Shown: positions 25,442 to 34,740, numbered from the stretch's first letter. The stretch is 64,000 nucleotides of DNA from Psychrobacillus faecigallinarum (GCF_014836595.1 NZ_JACSQO010000003.1:109319-173318), one strand, 5' to 3'. Numbers and translations are program-made. The notes: generated by a model not told the origin, from the letters alone.

Positions 25442-25550
25442 TAAAAGCACTCCTCTCCCATAAAGTTTGAGTAATCTAAAATTATTTTATTCCATTTTAA
25501 ATTCTAAGTAGAAATTAAACGAATTTATGGTATGATATTGTAAATTAAAT

Positions 25551-25833
25551 GCGACGAAGAGAAGAGTAAGTAATTTAAAGTCTTCCAAAGAGAGTCCCCG
25601 TAGCTGAAAAGGGATGAAGAAGAAATTACTGAAACAAGCCTCTGAGCATCACATAGGACCTGTTCTATACGGGGTATGATGTGACGGGTGCTCCTGTTAT
25701 AGAGCTAAAGTATAAGCATATTCTATGCCGTACTTGAAAAGGTTCCATTGGTGACAATGGAACAAACTGGGGTGGCACCACGACATGATAATCTCGTCCC
25801 CAAGACAAACGTCTTGGGGGTGGGATTTTTTTA
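25551..25833 (+). promoter_or_regulatory. T-box leader, specifier CAA (Gln) read from loop position
   Basis: Stem I shows AGTA at 25565, helix AGTAATTT (25569-25576) with AAATTACT (25623-25630), then GAAACAAG. In the well-known glyQS leader the same position reads GAAA-GGC-A, so the specifier here would be CAA (25635-25637). The T-box AACTGGGGTGGCACCACG is at 25765-25782; its UGGC predicts discriminator G73, which tRNA-Gln has. A terminator CCCCAAGAC/GTCTTGGGG with a T run follows at 25797-25832. Uncharged tRNA should promote readthrough into the MFS gene. Confidence 0.92.
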
Positions 25834-25867
25834 TTTGTAAATAATTATCATGTCGGGAGGAATATAA

Positions 25868-27073
25868 ATGAGTAATCGAAAAACAAGAACACTCTATTTA
25901 GGTGTAGTGGGGCTTGCAAACATTGGAGGCTGGATTTATTTACTTGCCCTCAATTTAATTATTTTGGAGAAAACCGGGTCTGTATTAGCCGTTACTGGAT
26001 TATATATAATTAAACCATTTGCTAGTATGTTAATAGGGCCTTGGGCTGGAAGTGTAATCGACCGAGTATCTACAAAGCATTTAATGATATTTTTAGATTT
26101 ACTACGAGCCCTTCTTGTAGGGTCATTGCTCTTTGTCGATTCGCTATGGGCAATCTATGTGGCGGTTTTATTTATTCAAATGGCTGGTGCTATGTTTGAA
26201 ACAAGCTCATTTACTTATATGACTTTATTGCTACCAGAAGAAGAGCGAAACAAATTTAATGCCCTGCTAAGCTTTGTTCATTCAGGTGCCTTTGTGACAG
26301 GTCCCTTCCTAGCTGGGATTCTATTTATGCTTGCCCCACTTGAGTTTTCTCTATTAGTAAATATTATTATTTTTATTTGCTGCGGCATATGGACTTCGTT
26401 CTTGCCCAATAGACTCAATGCTACAATAGAAGCAAAAAAACACCTCGATTTAAAAGAGGTGCGAGAAGATTGGTTATTAGTTTGGAAGTTCAGTAAAAAA
26501 TCTTTACCCTTTTTCTTAATTTATATGACTTTCCAAGGAACAATGCTGTTGACTGCTGCATTAGACTCTACTGAAGTTGCATTTGCTAAAGAGGTTCTCT
26601 CCCTCACGGACGCTGCTTATGGCTCACTTGTAAGTATAGGAGGAGTAGGCTTTCTATTAGGCGCCATATGTACGAATCTATTAGTAAGATTTCTTTCACC
26701 TAAAGCTTTGATGAGCGTTGGGACACTTTTAGTAGCATCTGGATATTTTATTTATAGTATTTCTACTACCTATTTTGTTGCAAGTCTCGGATTTCTTATC
26801 TTGTCATTTTTTCTTTCAATAGCCAATACCGGTTATATGACGTTTATACAATCTCATATCGACTCTAATATGATGGGAAGAATCTCAAGCTTATATGAAA
26901 TGGCTTCCAGCTTCGTTCAAATGATTGCAGTATTGCTTTTTGGTATATTCGCAGGCTGGATATCTGTCAAAGCTGTTGTTATTGGCGGCTCCTTGCTCAT
27001 GCTCATCGTTTCATGCTATCTATTAACTGTTGTATGGAAGTTCTCTAACCAAAAGATAATAGATAATATTTAA
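25868..27073 (+). CDS. MFS transporter under T-box control
   Basis: 401 residues with about 12 membrane segments; the loop 2-3 region has AGSVIDRVSTKHLM, an MFS-type motif. The overall look is the MFS_3/EntS-like exporter group. GGGAGG precedes the ATG. It is the only gene behind a T-box whose specifier reads Gln, so it is likely induced when tRNA-Gln is uncharged; that suggests transport of glutamine, a glutamine-containing peptide, or a precursor, though the fold group is usually associated with efflux. Its stop overlaps the stop of the convergent methyltransferase by four bases. Confidence 0.88.
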   Translation: MSNRKTRTLYLGVVGLANIGGWIYLLALNLIILEKTGSVLAVTGLYIIKPFASMLIGPWAGSVIDRVSTKHLMIFLDLLRALLVGSLLFVDSLWAIYVAVLFIQMAGAMFETSSFTYMTLLLPEEERNKFNALLSFVHSGAFVTGPFLAGILFMLAPLEFSLLVNIIIFICCGIWTSFLPNRLNATIEAKKHLDLKEVREDWLLVWKFSKKSLPFFLIYMTFQGTMLLTAALDSTEVAFAKEVLSLTDAAYGSLVSIGGVGFLLGAICTNLLVRFLSPKALMSVGTLLVASGYFIYSISTTYFVASLGFLILSFFLSIANTGYMTFIQSHIDSNMMGRISSLYEMASSFVQMIAVLLFGIFAGWISVKAVVIGGSLLMLIVSCYLLTVVWKFSNQKIIDNI

Positions 27074-27807
27074 CCATTTTTTACGCAGGAAAAGGCTAAT
27101 ACAACAGGTATCCTTTGCCTTCTCTTAAATTCTTCCTCACTCGTGAAGTGCTCACGCTTAGGTGTACCTTCGCGTAATTCCAGGATAGTAAAGCCTTCTT
27201 CACGTAACGCTGTAAAGTATTGTTCAATTGTGCGGTGAAATTTCACCACAACATGATCAATCCAAGGTTCTTCTCTTTCACCATCTATAAAATAATTGTC
27301 CACAATCCAATTCTCACGTCTCTCTCCTGTTTGCTTGCTTAAAAAGGAAGAGGTCGTGAGAGGATGTTGGACACTAAACACTAATTTTCCATCATTCTTT
27401 AGACTCTTATGTATAGAGCGGAATAACTCATTTATATTAGACACATAATGTATAGCAAATCTCGAAGTAACTAAGTCAAACGAGTTCTCCGGGTAAGAAT
27501 AGGATTCCATTGTATTCAAAATCACTTCTCCGTTTGTGTCTTTTAAATTTGTTGTCGCAACATCTGCCATTTTTCTGGATCCCTCAACACCTGTATACTT
27601 AGCTGCCCCATCTCGTAATAATTCCTTACCAAATAAACCATCACCACAGCCTAAATCTAATATGGACTTATTCTTAAGATTACCTACTAGCTCAAACATA
27701 ACTGGTCCTTCAATTGCATTATTTGGACTATCCGGTCGACCTCTTCTATTTAAATAATTTGTAAAAAAATCTGCCTGATTATAAACATCGGACCCTTTAT
27801 GTGACAA
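27070..27807 (-). CDS. Class I SAM-dependent methyltransferase
   Basis: 245 residues from TTG at 27807, with GGGAGG 9 bases upstream. Motif I is SILDLGCGDGLFGKELL (~50-65), followed by the acidic loop GVEGS, SFDLVTSRFAIHYV and LKNDGKLVFSVQHPL. This is a methyltransf_11-type fold; the substrate is unknown. It ends tail to tail with the T-box MFS gene and has its own promoter region. Confidence 0.85.
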   Translation of the reverse strand: MSHKGSDVYNQADFFTNYLNRRGRPDSPNNAIEGPVMFELVGNLKNKSILDLGCGDGLFGKELLRDGAAKYTGVEGSRKMADVATTNLKDTNGEVILNTMESYSYPENSFDLVTSRFAIHYVSNINELFRSIHKSLKNDGKLVFSVQHPLTTSSFLSKQTGERRENWIVDNYFIDGEREEPWIDHVVVKFHRTIEQYFTALREEGFTILELREGTPKREHFTSEEEFKRRQRIPVVLAFSCVKNG

Positions 27808-27930
27808 TACAATAACCTCCCAATAATTTTAGTAAAATAGCGGTACATCAAAGTTTAGATAACGAGCAGAAAATGGTACGATGAGGGAATAAAATAAGGT
27901 TTATTTCAATTTAGAAAGAACAGGTGAGTT

Positions 27931-28617
27931 ATGAAAAAGAAAAAAGTAAATCTCTCACAAAAACAATGGATACTAGTAGGCGGATTTCTATTCCTGTTAT
28001 TCTTTTTCCTATTTAACCAAGACCTGATCAATATTCTCTTAAAAGGAGATGTAGATAAAGCAAAAGAATTTTTAGACAAAAACATTGGCTATGCCTTATT
28101 TTTCATGGGACTGGTCATGCTTATTCAAAATTCATTTACTGTATTTCCTCTAATCTTAGTTATAACGATTAATATTACTTTATTTGGTTTTATAAACGGA
28201 TTTTTATGGAGCTGGTTTACTAGTGTTATTGCTTCCATCATTGTTTTTTATGGAGTTCGATACATTTTCCAAAGTATGATTATTCATAAGTTTAATACAA
28301 AAGTAATTGAAAAAGTAGACGTAAATGGATTTGCTTACGTTTTCCAAGCTAGACTGTTCCCTTTCGTTCCAACAAGCCTTGTGAATATATTAGGTGGGTT
28401 AAGCACTTTACGAATTCTTCCTTTTACCATCGCAACAACAATTGGTAATTTCATATACTTCTTTGTGCTTGCTCTAATCCCCGCTGGGATTTTGTCTGCA
28501 GATCTAGATGAATATTTGATTTTAGGCATTATATTTGTATCTATTGCTGTATATTACGTATTTAAGCACATAAAGCATAAACGAAAGCCACTTGCTGAGT
28601 CTGAAAATAGTGAGTAA
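27931..28617 (+). CDS. TVP38/TMEM64 (DedA-like, VTT domain) membrane protein
   Basis: 228 residues, about six membrane segments. The VTT signature is seen as FQARLFPFVPTSLVNILGG then STLRILPF, with the re-entrant Gly/Pro-rich segments around it. The family is associated with lipid scrambling or membrane homeostasis; B. subtilis has several (YtxB-type). AGGTGA precedes the ATG. The C terminus is basic and then acidic. Confidence 0.83.
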   Translation: MKKKKVNLSQKQWILVGGFLFLLFFFLFNQDLINILLKGDVDKAKEFLDKNIGYALFFMGLVMLIQNSFTVFPLILVITINITLFGFINGFLWSWFTSVIASIIVFYGVRYIFQSMIIHKFNTKVIEKVDVNGFAYVFQARLFPFVPTSLVNILGGLSTLRILPFTIATTIGNFIYFFVLALIPAGILSADLDEYLILGIIFVSIAVYYVFKHIKHKRKPLAESENSE

Positions 28618-28691
28618 TCATACGCGCATAAGAAAAGCGCAATTTCTCTTGCAACATTGGGTCTCCTTATTACACATCTTCAAAAAACTTA

Positions 28692-28738
28692 AAAAGAGGA
28701 TGGCTGTGACTAATATTCCGGCCACCCTCTTTTTTTAA
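28692..28738 (+). terminator. Rho-independent terminator
   Basis: AAAGAGGATGGC pairs with GCCACCCTCTTT followed by TTTT; it lies about 75 bases past the TVP38-type gene. Confidence 0.75.
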
Positions 28739-28838
28739 TGGCTCTGCTAAAGGTAAAGGTAGAAGTTGTTTTTCGTAAAATGGTAATATGACAAATTCTC
28801 TACATCTAATAAAACTAATCACTATGTACTTTAAAAAT

Positions 28839-28854
28839 CTTAAGGATTCTTAAG
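28839..28854 (+). promoter_or_regulatory. Direct repeat CTTAAG-N4-CTTAAG, candidate response-regulator box
   Basis: Two CTTAAG copies with a 10-bp period lie 80 bases ahead of the methyltransferase that leads the two-component operon. OmpR-type regulators commonly bind direct repeats with a 10-11-bp period. The rest of 28618-28920 contains only the terminator. Confidence 0.45.
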
Positions 28855-28933
28855 TATTTTTCCTACTGTTTCTTTAGGTTTGAAATGTATTCTAAAGCCG
28901 TAGAAAATTCAAACCTATGGAGTGATAGTGTAC

Positions 28934-29491
28934 ATGAGAGCTTTCAGTTTTATTTTTCAATATTTATTAAACCCTAGGGAGATTGGTGCAGTCTTGCCAA
29001 GTTCAAATTATCTTGCGGAAAAAATGGTAGATAGTATTGATTTTCATAATGCAAAATACATCGTAGAATTGGGTCCGGGTACAGGAGTTTTTACAAATAA
29101 GATTATTAAAAGCAGAATTGAACATACGGTTGTTATGTTGATTGAGAGCAATAAAGAGTTTTGTATGTTATTAGAAGAAAGGTATAAGTACGAAAGGAAT
29201 CTGATTATTATTCATGGTTCTGCTGAGGATATCAACAAGTATACAAAGGACTTTAATATCCCATATCTAGATTATGTAGTTTCTGGTCTTCCTTTTGCAA
29301 GTTTGCCAAAAAGTGTCTCAAGAGATATATTAATTAATACGAAAAATCTGTTAAGGAAAAATGGGATTTTTATTACTTTCCAATATACATTATTTAAGAA
29401 AGGACTTATTGGTCACTATTTTAAGCATATTAATATAACACGTGAGTATAGAAATATTCCCCCAGCATATGTATTCGGTTGTAGTAATTAA
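28934..29491 (+). CDS. Class I SAM-dependent methyltransferase (phospholipid/rRNA-adenine methyltransferase-like)
   Basis: 185 residues from ATG at 28934, with GGAG about 11 bases upstream; GTG codons at 28922 and 28928 are possible but would overlap that site. It shows NPREIGAVLPSSNYLAEKM, motif I YIVELGPGTGVFT, then LIESNKEF, GSAEDI and SGLPFASLP. The PSS..LA and GLPFA blocks are typical of the PmtA-like phospholipid N-methyltransferase group related to KsgA. It is 34 bases ahead of a VanRS-like two-component system, so it is probably part of a membrane-stress or antimicrobial-response operon. Confidence 0.8.
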   Translation: MRAFSFIFQYLLNPREIGAVLPSSNYLAEKMVDSIDFHNAKYIVELGPGTGVFTNKIIKSRIEHTVVMLIESNKEFCMLLEERYKYERNLIIIHGSAEDINKYTKDFNIPYLDYVVSGLPFASLPKSVSRDILINTKNLLRKNGIFITFQYTLFKKGLIGHYFKHINITREYRNIPPAYVFGCSN

Positions 29492-29525
29492 TATATGGAG
29501 AATCTTATAGAAGGTGTGAATTGAT

Positions 29526-30212
29526 TTGAATGGAAAGGTCTTAATTGTTGATGATGATCTAGAAATTAGAAATCTAATTTCCATCTATTTAGAAAATGAA
29601 GGGCTAGAAATAACCAAGGCGAGCGACGCCCTAGAAGCATTGGAATTATTGGAAGCCCATAATTATGATTTGATTATTTTGGATATTATGATGCCTAAAA
29701 TGGATGGAATCGAGGCATGTTTGAAAATTAGGGAAGCACGTAATATGCCTATCATCATGCTATCAGCTAAATCCGAGGATATCGATAAAATTAAAGGGCT
29801 GGTTTCTGGTGCAGATGATTATCTAAGCAAACCGTTTAACCCATTAGAATTAATAGCCAGGGTCAAATCTCAACTCAGAAGGTATAAAAAATATAATATT
29901 GAAACAGAAAGTAATAAGAGTGTTATTAAAATTGTTGATTTAACGATAAATACAGATACTCGCCAAGTGTGGATTAAGAGTAGCGAAGTAAGGCTTACAC
30001 CAAAAGAATTTGATATCCTTGAACTTCTCGCACGTAATAAGGGCATTGTCCTAAGCGTCGCGAAAATATATGAAGCTGTTTGGAAAGAGAATTACTTTAA
30101 ATCTGATAACACTGTAATGGTTCATATTACAAAAATCAGATTCAAAATTGAAGATGATCCGAAAAATCCTATTTACATCAAAACCATTTGGGGAGTGGGG
30201 TATAAAATATGA
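29526..30212 (+). CDS. OmpR-family response regulator (VanR-like)
   Basis: 228 residues from TTG at 29526, with AAGGTG upstream. The receiver has the acidic pair in VLIVDDDLEIR, phosphoacceptor Asp53 in LIILDIMMPKMDG, Ser in IIMLSAKSED and Lys in YLSKPFNP. The C-terminal winged helix includes RLTPKEFDILELL and ends TIWGVGYKI. Its stop overlaps the kinase ATG (ATGA). The likely partner is the kinase downstream and a plausible target is its own operon. Confidence 0.92.
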   Translation: MNGKVLIVDDDLEIRNLISIYLENEGLEITKASDALEALELLEAHNYDLIILDIMMPKMDGIEACLKIREARNMPIIMLSAKSEDIDKIKGLVSGADDYLSKPFNPLELIARVKSQLRRYKKYNIETESNKSVIKIVDLTINTDTRQVWIKSSEVRLTPKEFDILELLARNKGIVLSVAKIYEAVWKENYFKSDNTVMVHITKIRFKIEDDPKNPIYIKTIWGVGYKI

Positions 30213-31267
30213 GGAGTAAAAAGCTAAGCGTTCAACTCCTTACAGCAATAGCAATAAGCTTTTTTATCTCAGTCCCAATTGTTAGTAATATTTTACTATA
30301 TGTCATGGATATTTTTTTCAAAAAACCTAATTTTATTGGTATAACTATATATTATTTTATTTGGATAACTACTGTTATCTTAACTTTTATTATAAGTCTT
30401 TTAGTAATGATTCGTAGAAAAATAAAATACCTTCAACATATTACAGATAGTGTTCAAACCATTGCAAATGGAAAACTGGGTACTACTATTGAAATTAAGG
30501 GAAATGATGAGTTAAGTCAACTTGCTAAAAATATCAACTATATGTCAAAAGAGTTGAAAAGTAAGTTCGAACATGAGAGGCAAATAGTGAGTGCAAAAAA
30601 TGAACTGATTACAAATATTTCTCACGATTTGCGTACACCTTTAACTTCTATCATTGGATATGTAGATTTGTTGAGAAAAAAAGAATATAGAGATGACGAA
30701 CAATTATATGATTATTTGGAAACCATTTATTCTAAATCACAAAATTTCAGCAAACTTATTAATGAACTATTTGAATACACCAAACTTACAAGTCCTGATC
30801 TAAAATTAAACTTTACTGAAGTTGAGTTAGGCGGATTATTAGAACAAATATTAGGAGAATACATGCCAATTTTAGAAAAGGAAGGTCTGGACATTCAAAA
30901 ATCGATAACTGAAGAAGATATACACGTATCGATGGATATTGAAAAAATAGTGCGTGTCTATGATAATCTTCTAATGAATGTTATAAAATACAGCAAGAAA
31001 CCCTCTATATTAAAAGTAGATCTTCATATAGTTGGCATAAAAGCTATTTTTACTATATCCAATCAAGTAGAGAACTTACCAGTACAAGACGTTAATAAAT
31101 TATTTGAACGCTTTTATCGAGGAGATATGGCAAGGAAGGAAGATGGAGGGTCTGGTATTGGACTTGCCATATCTAAAAGGATTATAGAGCTTCATGGTGG
31201 AACAATTGATGCTAATTATAGAGAAGGTTGGTTAACCTTTACAATTGAAAATATCATTAAAGAATAA
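30209..31267 (+). CDS. Sensor histidine kinase (VanS-like)
   Basis: 352 residues. Two membrane segments (about 10-34 and 44-68) enclose a very short outer loop, so it may sense a signal in the membrane. A HAMP region follows (~70-120), then the H box ISHDLRTPLTSIIGY with His139, an N box VYDNLLMNVIKYSKK, and a G box DGGSGIGLAISKRI. The N box has Val where Ala is usual. It is coupled to the response regulator by a four-base overlap. Confidence 0.92.
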   Translation: MRSKKLSVQLLTAIAISFFISVPIVSNILLYVMDIFFKKPNFIGITIYYFIWITTVILTFIISLLVMIRRKIKYLQHITDSVQTIANGKLGTTIEIKGNDELSQLAKNINYMSKELKSKFEHERQIVSAKNELITNISHDLRTPLTSIIGYVDLLRKKEYRDDEQLYDYLETIYSKSQNFSKLINELFEYTKLTSPDLKLNFTEVELGGLLEQILGEYMPILEKEGLDIQKSITEEDIHVSMDIEKIVRVYDNLLMNVIKYSKKPSILKVDLHIVGIKAIFTISNQVENLPVQDVNKLFERFYRGDMARKEDGGSGIGLAISKRIIELHGGTIDANYREGWLTFTIENIIKE

Positions 31268-31605
31268 TTTCTTATGGGAAACGGCGAACTGGATATTGTT
31301 GGAATTTTTAGTGGATTTATTAAAATGGAATGGTGAAAAGTTGATTTATGATGAAGAATTATAGTCTTAATACTATTCATAGCTAAATTTCCATATAGTT
31401 AAAATGGATTGTGAAAGAACGCACTTATACTAACGGTTGCCTTAGTAAAATAAAATGAGCTTGGAGATACATATCCCAGCTCATTTTTTATGCACATTTT
31501 TAAATCTAACTTTAATATAGCCTTTTTAATTTATTGGTTTTATCTATCCTTAACTAATCAATTAAGTTTTGTTGCAGTCCCTTTTTGACTATTTGAATGT
31601 AGTGT
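31268..31605. other. Intergenic stretch with one terminator
   Basis: No gene is seen. A hairpin at 31452-31490, AAATGAGCT with AGCTCATTT and flanking T/A runs, probably ends transcription from both convergent sides. Confidence 0.65.
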
Positions 31606-32262
31606 TTAATTTTTCTTCATGTACTCATATACATTTTTAGGCGGGATATTAAGTAAAGAAGAGATTTCAGTGATTTTCTTTCCAGCTGTTTTCATTTCTC
31701 TCACCTTGTACACCATTGCTTCTTCATGTTCTTCGGCAATAATGAACAATGGGTTTAATAATGACTCCCATATCTCATAATCAGAGAAATTATTTTTTGC
31801 TATTATTTTTGCTAATAGTGATTTTACATCATTTACCTTTATTGATTGCTTTCCTAATAATAATTCTTTTTCTTCAAGAAAACATTTTATTTCTTTTAGA
31901 ATATTTATGAATGAATCCATTGAATTCGCAAGGAAACTATTAGTTCCCCAACTCCCTAATCCGTGCAACAATAATGACACTGGGTAACCTTCTTCATTTA
32001 AATCTATAATAATTGGATCACCACACAGCGATTCATAAGCAATAACAATCCAGTTATCATCCCAGGAACCCTCTTCACCGGTTATAAGAGAATTTCCATC
32101 TAAATCGAAACTATAGCCCACTTGATACTTGCCTAATTGTTCAAAAAAGAATACCTCAAAGTCTACATAGTCTTTAATTTTTTCATACTCTAAATTGATT
32201 TGCTTCAAGTTCCTTTCAATGTCTTCTTTTTGTTGAAAGGAATTAAACATTATATTATTCAA
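31606..32262 (-). CDS. SMI1/KNR4 (SUKH)-family protein
   Basis: 218 residues from TTG at 32262, spaced 8 bases from AGGATG. The central part has the SUKH pattern: SWDDNWIVIAYESLCGDPI, IDLNEEGYPV, LLHGLGSWGTNSFLANSM and a Phe-rich helix. SUKH proteins often act as immunity proteins to contact-dependent or secreted nuclease toxins, but many are orphans. The C terminus (~185-218) ends with a short helix-turn-helix-like segment, KKITEISSLLNIPPKNVYEY. No toxin gene is adjacent in this window. Confidence 0.75.
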   Translation of the reverse strand: MNNIMFNSFQQKEDIERNLKQINLEYEKIKDYVDFEVFFFEQLGKYQVGYSFDLDGNSLITGEEGSWDDNWIVIAYESLCGDPIIIDLNEEGYPVSLLLHGLGSWGTNSFLANSMDSFINILKEIKCFLEEKELLLGKQSIKVNDVKSLLAKIIAKNNFSDYEIWESLLNPLFIIAEEHEEAMVYKVREMKTAGKKITEISSLLNIPPKNVYEYMKKN

Positions 32263-32313
32263 AGTAATAACATCCTATCATCATTTCGTTATATAAACGA
32301 AAGGGTTATCTTT

Positions 32314-33429
32314 TTAGATGGTTGAAATATACATACTCCAATACGCCTCTAGCTGTCTTTCTTGAAAAATGGTTAAGCTACTCATATTTAATATTTCTTC
32401 TTTTAAAACCTGAACTTTATCTTTTTGCTTTATATTATAAAAGTTTTTACCAAGTTCTACTCTTAATCGATTCTTTACAGATAAATTACCAAAGGGATCG
32501 AAATAAGAATCTATTCTCGATTTATCCTTCACCCCTGTGTAGGTAAAGCGTTGGTAGTAGTTTAACTCCTTCTCAAGCTCAATGTATCTTTTTATCGCCT
32601 CGGATTCCGTAATTGTTTCCTTTAATAGCTCTAATTTAGTCTCTATTAGCTTTACTTCACTTGTATAATCATGTTCTCTTAATATGTTTAAGTTTTCTTC
32701 AACCCACTTTACATCTACTCCATAGTCTGACTGCAAGCCTAAAATATTAAAGGAACAAATAGCAAACGCATCCTTTACCTCTATATGCTCTTTGATTTCC
32801 TCTACTGATGGGTAGCCAATTTTGGAAGGTTGGATAATTTCAACGGATGGATTGTTAAATAATATATTTTCTATATCGTTCTTGTGTAGGTGGTTAACAA
32901 TGATTAATAATGTTTTACCTGCATTTTCTTTGGCTACGGCTTTAATACTCATTGCCTGCATATAAGTTCTATACTGAAATAGTCTTCTTGAAAAATCCTT
33001 TTCCCCTGATGATTTCGTTTGAATCCATTCATTCATCTGTTTAATGACTTCTTTTCTTTCGGAATAAAAGAAGTCTTCTTTTAAGTTAGGAAAAGATACA
33101 AATTTCTTAAAAGAGTTTTCTCCTCTGACAAATGCTGGTTGATCAATATCATTTATACCGAGTGCTAGTTGTTGATCATTTGGGGAGGCATTCCAATCAA
33201 AGGGAAAAACAGGTATTCCCCTTTGTCGCGAATACGGTAAAATAATTTCCTGCTGCTCATAAGTAAAATCCTGAAAGTCTAGTCGGGCAAATTTTTCAGG
33301 ACTTCTTTCTATTCCTATTAAATCTGGCTTTACTCGATCAAAGAATGCACGATAAACGGCAGGTTGACATTCTCTTGAAACTAGCTGATATGCATGGCTT
33401 ACTCCTAAAATTATCAATTTAGATTTCAT
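32314..33429 (-). CDS. Uncharacterised protein, weakly similar to TIKI/ChaN-type hydrolases
   Basis: 371 residues, soluble, with GGGGGGATAAAGTGAT before the ATG. No family is recognised with confidence. The start, KLIILGVSHAYQL, then KPDLIGIERSPEKF and RGIPVFPFDWNAS, recalls the LG-x-x-H...E...D/W layout of the TIKI/TraB/ChaN and erythromycin-esterase superfamily. The middle, LLIIVNHLHKNDIENIL, supplies another His near an Asn. The second half is helical and charged. It follows a shared direction with the SUKH gene, 52 bases ahead of it, so the two may be cotranscribed. Confidence 0.6.
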   Translation of the reverse strand: MKSKLIILGVSHAYQLVSRECQPAVYRAFFDRVKPDLIGIERSPEKFARLDFQDFTYEQQEIILPYSRQRGIPVFPFDWNASPNDQQLALGINDIDQPAFVRGENSFKKFVSFPNLKEDFFYSERKEVIKQMNEWIQTKSSGEKDFSRRLFQYRTYMQAMSIKAVAKENAGKTLLIIVNHLHKNDIENILFNNPSVEIIQPSKIGYPSVEEIKEHIEVKDAFAICSFNILGLQSDYGVDVKWVEENLNILREHDYTSEVKLIETKLELLKETITESEAIKRYIELEKELNYYQRFTYTGVKDKSRIDSYFDPFGNLSVKNRLRVELGKNFYNIKQKDKVQVLKEEILNMSSLTIFQERQLEAYWSMYISTI

Positions 33430-33634
33430 ATCACTTTATCCCCCCACCTTAGTTGCTAATCAGCGCTCTATATTTAAAAATTCTGTAAATTCGTTTATAC
33501 TTATTTTAACATATTTTCTATATCCCTTTCGGTCAATTTATTTAATTCTTTTATGAATGCTAAATGCCCCCTAATCTCTATTTGATATAATAAAAAAGAA
33601 GGAAAAATTTATGTAAATATAGGAGATAGTAGCT

Positions 33635-34372
33635 ATGAAAATTGCCATATTCACAGATATCCATGGAAATGGACTTGCACTGAAAGCCGCCTTAAAGGAT
33701 ATTGATGCAAGATCAGATATAGAAGAAATCTGGTGCTTGGGCGATATGATTGCAATGGGACCAGATACAAACGAAGTGCTAGATCTTTTATTTTCTCGAC
33801 CAGATATCCGAATGATTACAGGTAATCATGATGAGGCTGTACTATCTCTCAAAATGGGAGAAGGTCATCCCGATAGCTATAAGCATACTCGCGAACATCA
33901 TCATTGGATAGCTGACCAATTGAGCGATAGAAATGCAGACAGACTTAAGAATCTTCCACGTATTCTTGAAAAAAATATAAATGGAGTGCATATTCTCGGC
34001 ATTCATTATCATATAGAAGAAAAAAAGAGAATCGCCAATATAAAGGATGAGCCCTTTTACACCATTTTAGATGCCACATTAGAAAACATGGAGAAAATGT
34101 TTAAATCATATCCAGCAGACATAATCTGTTTTGGACATCATCATCCTGAACATTTTTTCTCAAATGACAAGCAGATCTATTTAAATCCAGGAGCTCTCGG
34201 AGTATCAAAAGGAAGCACTGCTCCTTATGCAATTATTGACGTTTCAACTGGCAAAACAACTGTTACTATTCACCATGTAAATTATGATAAAAGAGAATTT
34301 CTGGAAAAATTTAAGTTGCTAGATGTTCCCCAAAGAGAAATACTTTTTAAATTATTTTATGTAGGAGAATAA
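33635..34372 (+). CDS. Metallophosphoesterase (YfcE/MJ0936 type)
   Basis: 245 residues with AGGAGA ahead of the ATG. The five calcineurin-type blocks are clear: FTDIHGN (Asp, His), WCLGDMIAMGP (Gly-Asp), ITGNHDEAV (Asn-His), GIHYHIEEK and CFGHHHPEHF, then YLNPGALGVSKGS. It hydrolyses phosphoester bonds with two metal ions in the cytoplasm; substrate unknown. Monocistronic. Confidence 0.87.
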   Translation: MKIAIFTDIHGNGLALKAALKDIDARSDIEEIWCLGDMIAMGPDTNEVLDLLFSRPDIRMITGNHDEAVLSLKMGEGHPDSYKHTREHHHWIADQLSDRNADRLKNLPRILEKNINGVHILGIHYHIEEKKRIANIKDEPFYTILDATLENMEKMFKSYPADIICFGHHHPEHFFSNDKQIYLNPGALGVSKGSTAPYAIIDVSTGKTTVTIHHVNYDKREFLEKFKLLDVPQREILFKLFYVGE

Positions 34373-34578
34373 GCGCTCATGTTACAAATTATATATTAAA
34401 CACTAATCCCTTGAAGCAGTAAAGAGGCAGTGAGTTAATTCTTGTAATAATCCATAACTATAAGGATACCTTGTTCTGAATGAATTCCGTTTTGGTAAAT
34501 ATTAATTTAACTAAAGATGTTCTCTTTTATATCTGAGATTATATACAGTTTTCACTTGATATCAAAGAATTTTAGTTG

Positions 34579-34683
34579 TTCGGAGCAAAGGCGGCGACTC
34601 TTAGGGGACACGCGCGTGGGAGAGACTACAGGCTCGACTCGTACCCCCAGGAAAGCGTCCGCTGTAGCGGATAACAACGACTT
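34579..34683 (+). repeat. Degenerate copy of a Bacillaceae dispersed repeat
   Basis: A GC-rich island in AT-rich surroundings: GCAAAGGCGGCGACTC, then GGGGACACGCG, CCCCCAGGAAAGCGTCCGC and TGTAGCGGA. It has the order of blocks I recognise in a widespread dispersed intergenic repeat of Bacillaceae (GGCGGCGACTCC ... GGAAAGCGTCCGCC...GCGGA). Frames within it are not genes. Confidence 0.65.
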
Positions 34684-34691
34684 AGTAGTAG

Positions 34692-34740
34692 AAAAGAGTC
34701 CCGGAAATTTACTTATAGTAAATTTTCCGGGACTCTTGAA
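34692..34740 (+). terminator. Hairpin after the dispersed repeat
   Basis: AGAGTCCCGGAAA with TTTCCGGGACTCT and a matching TTTAC/GTAAA inner stem. It may terminate transcription from the metallophosphoesterase gene. The remaining bases of 34373-34932 show nothing else. Confidence 0.65.
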
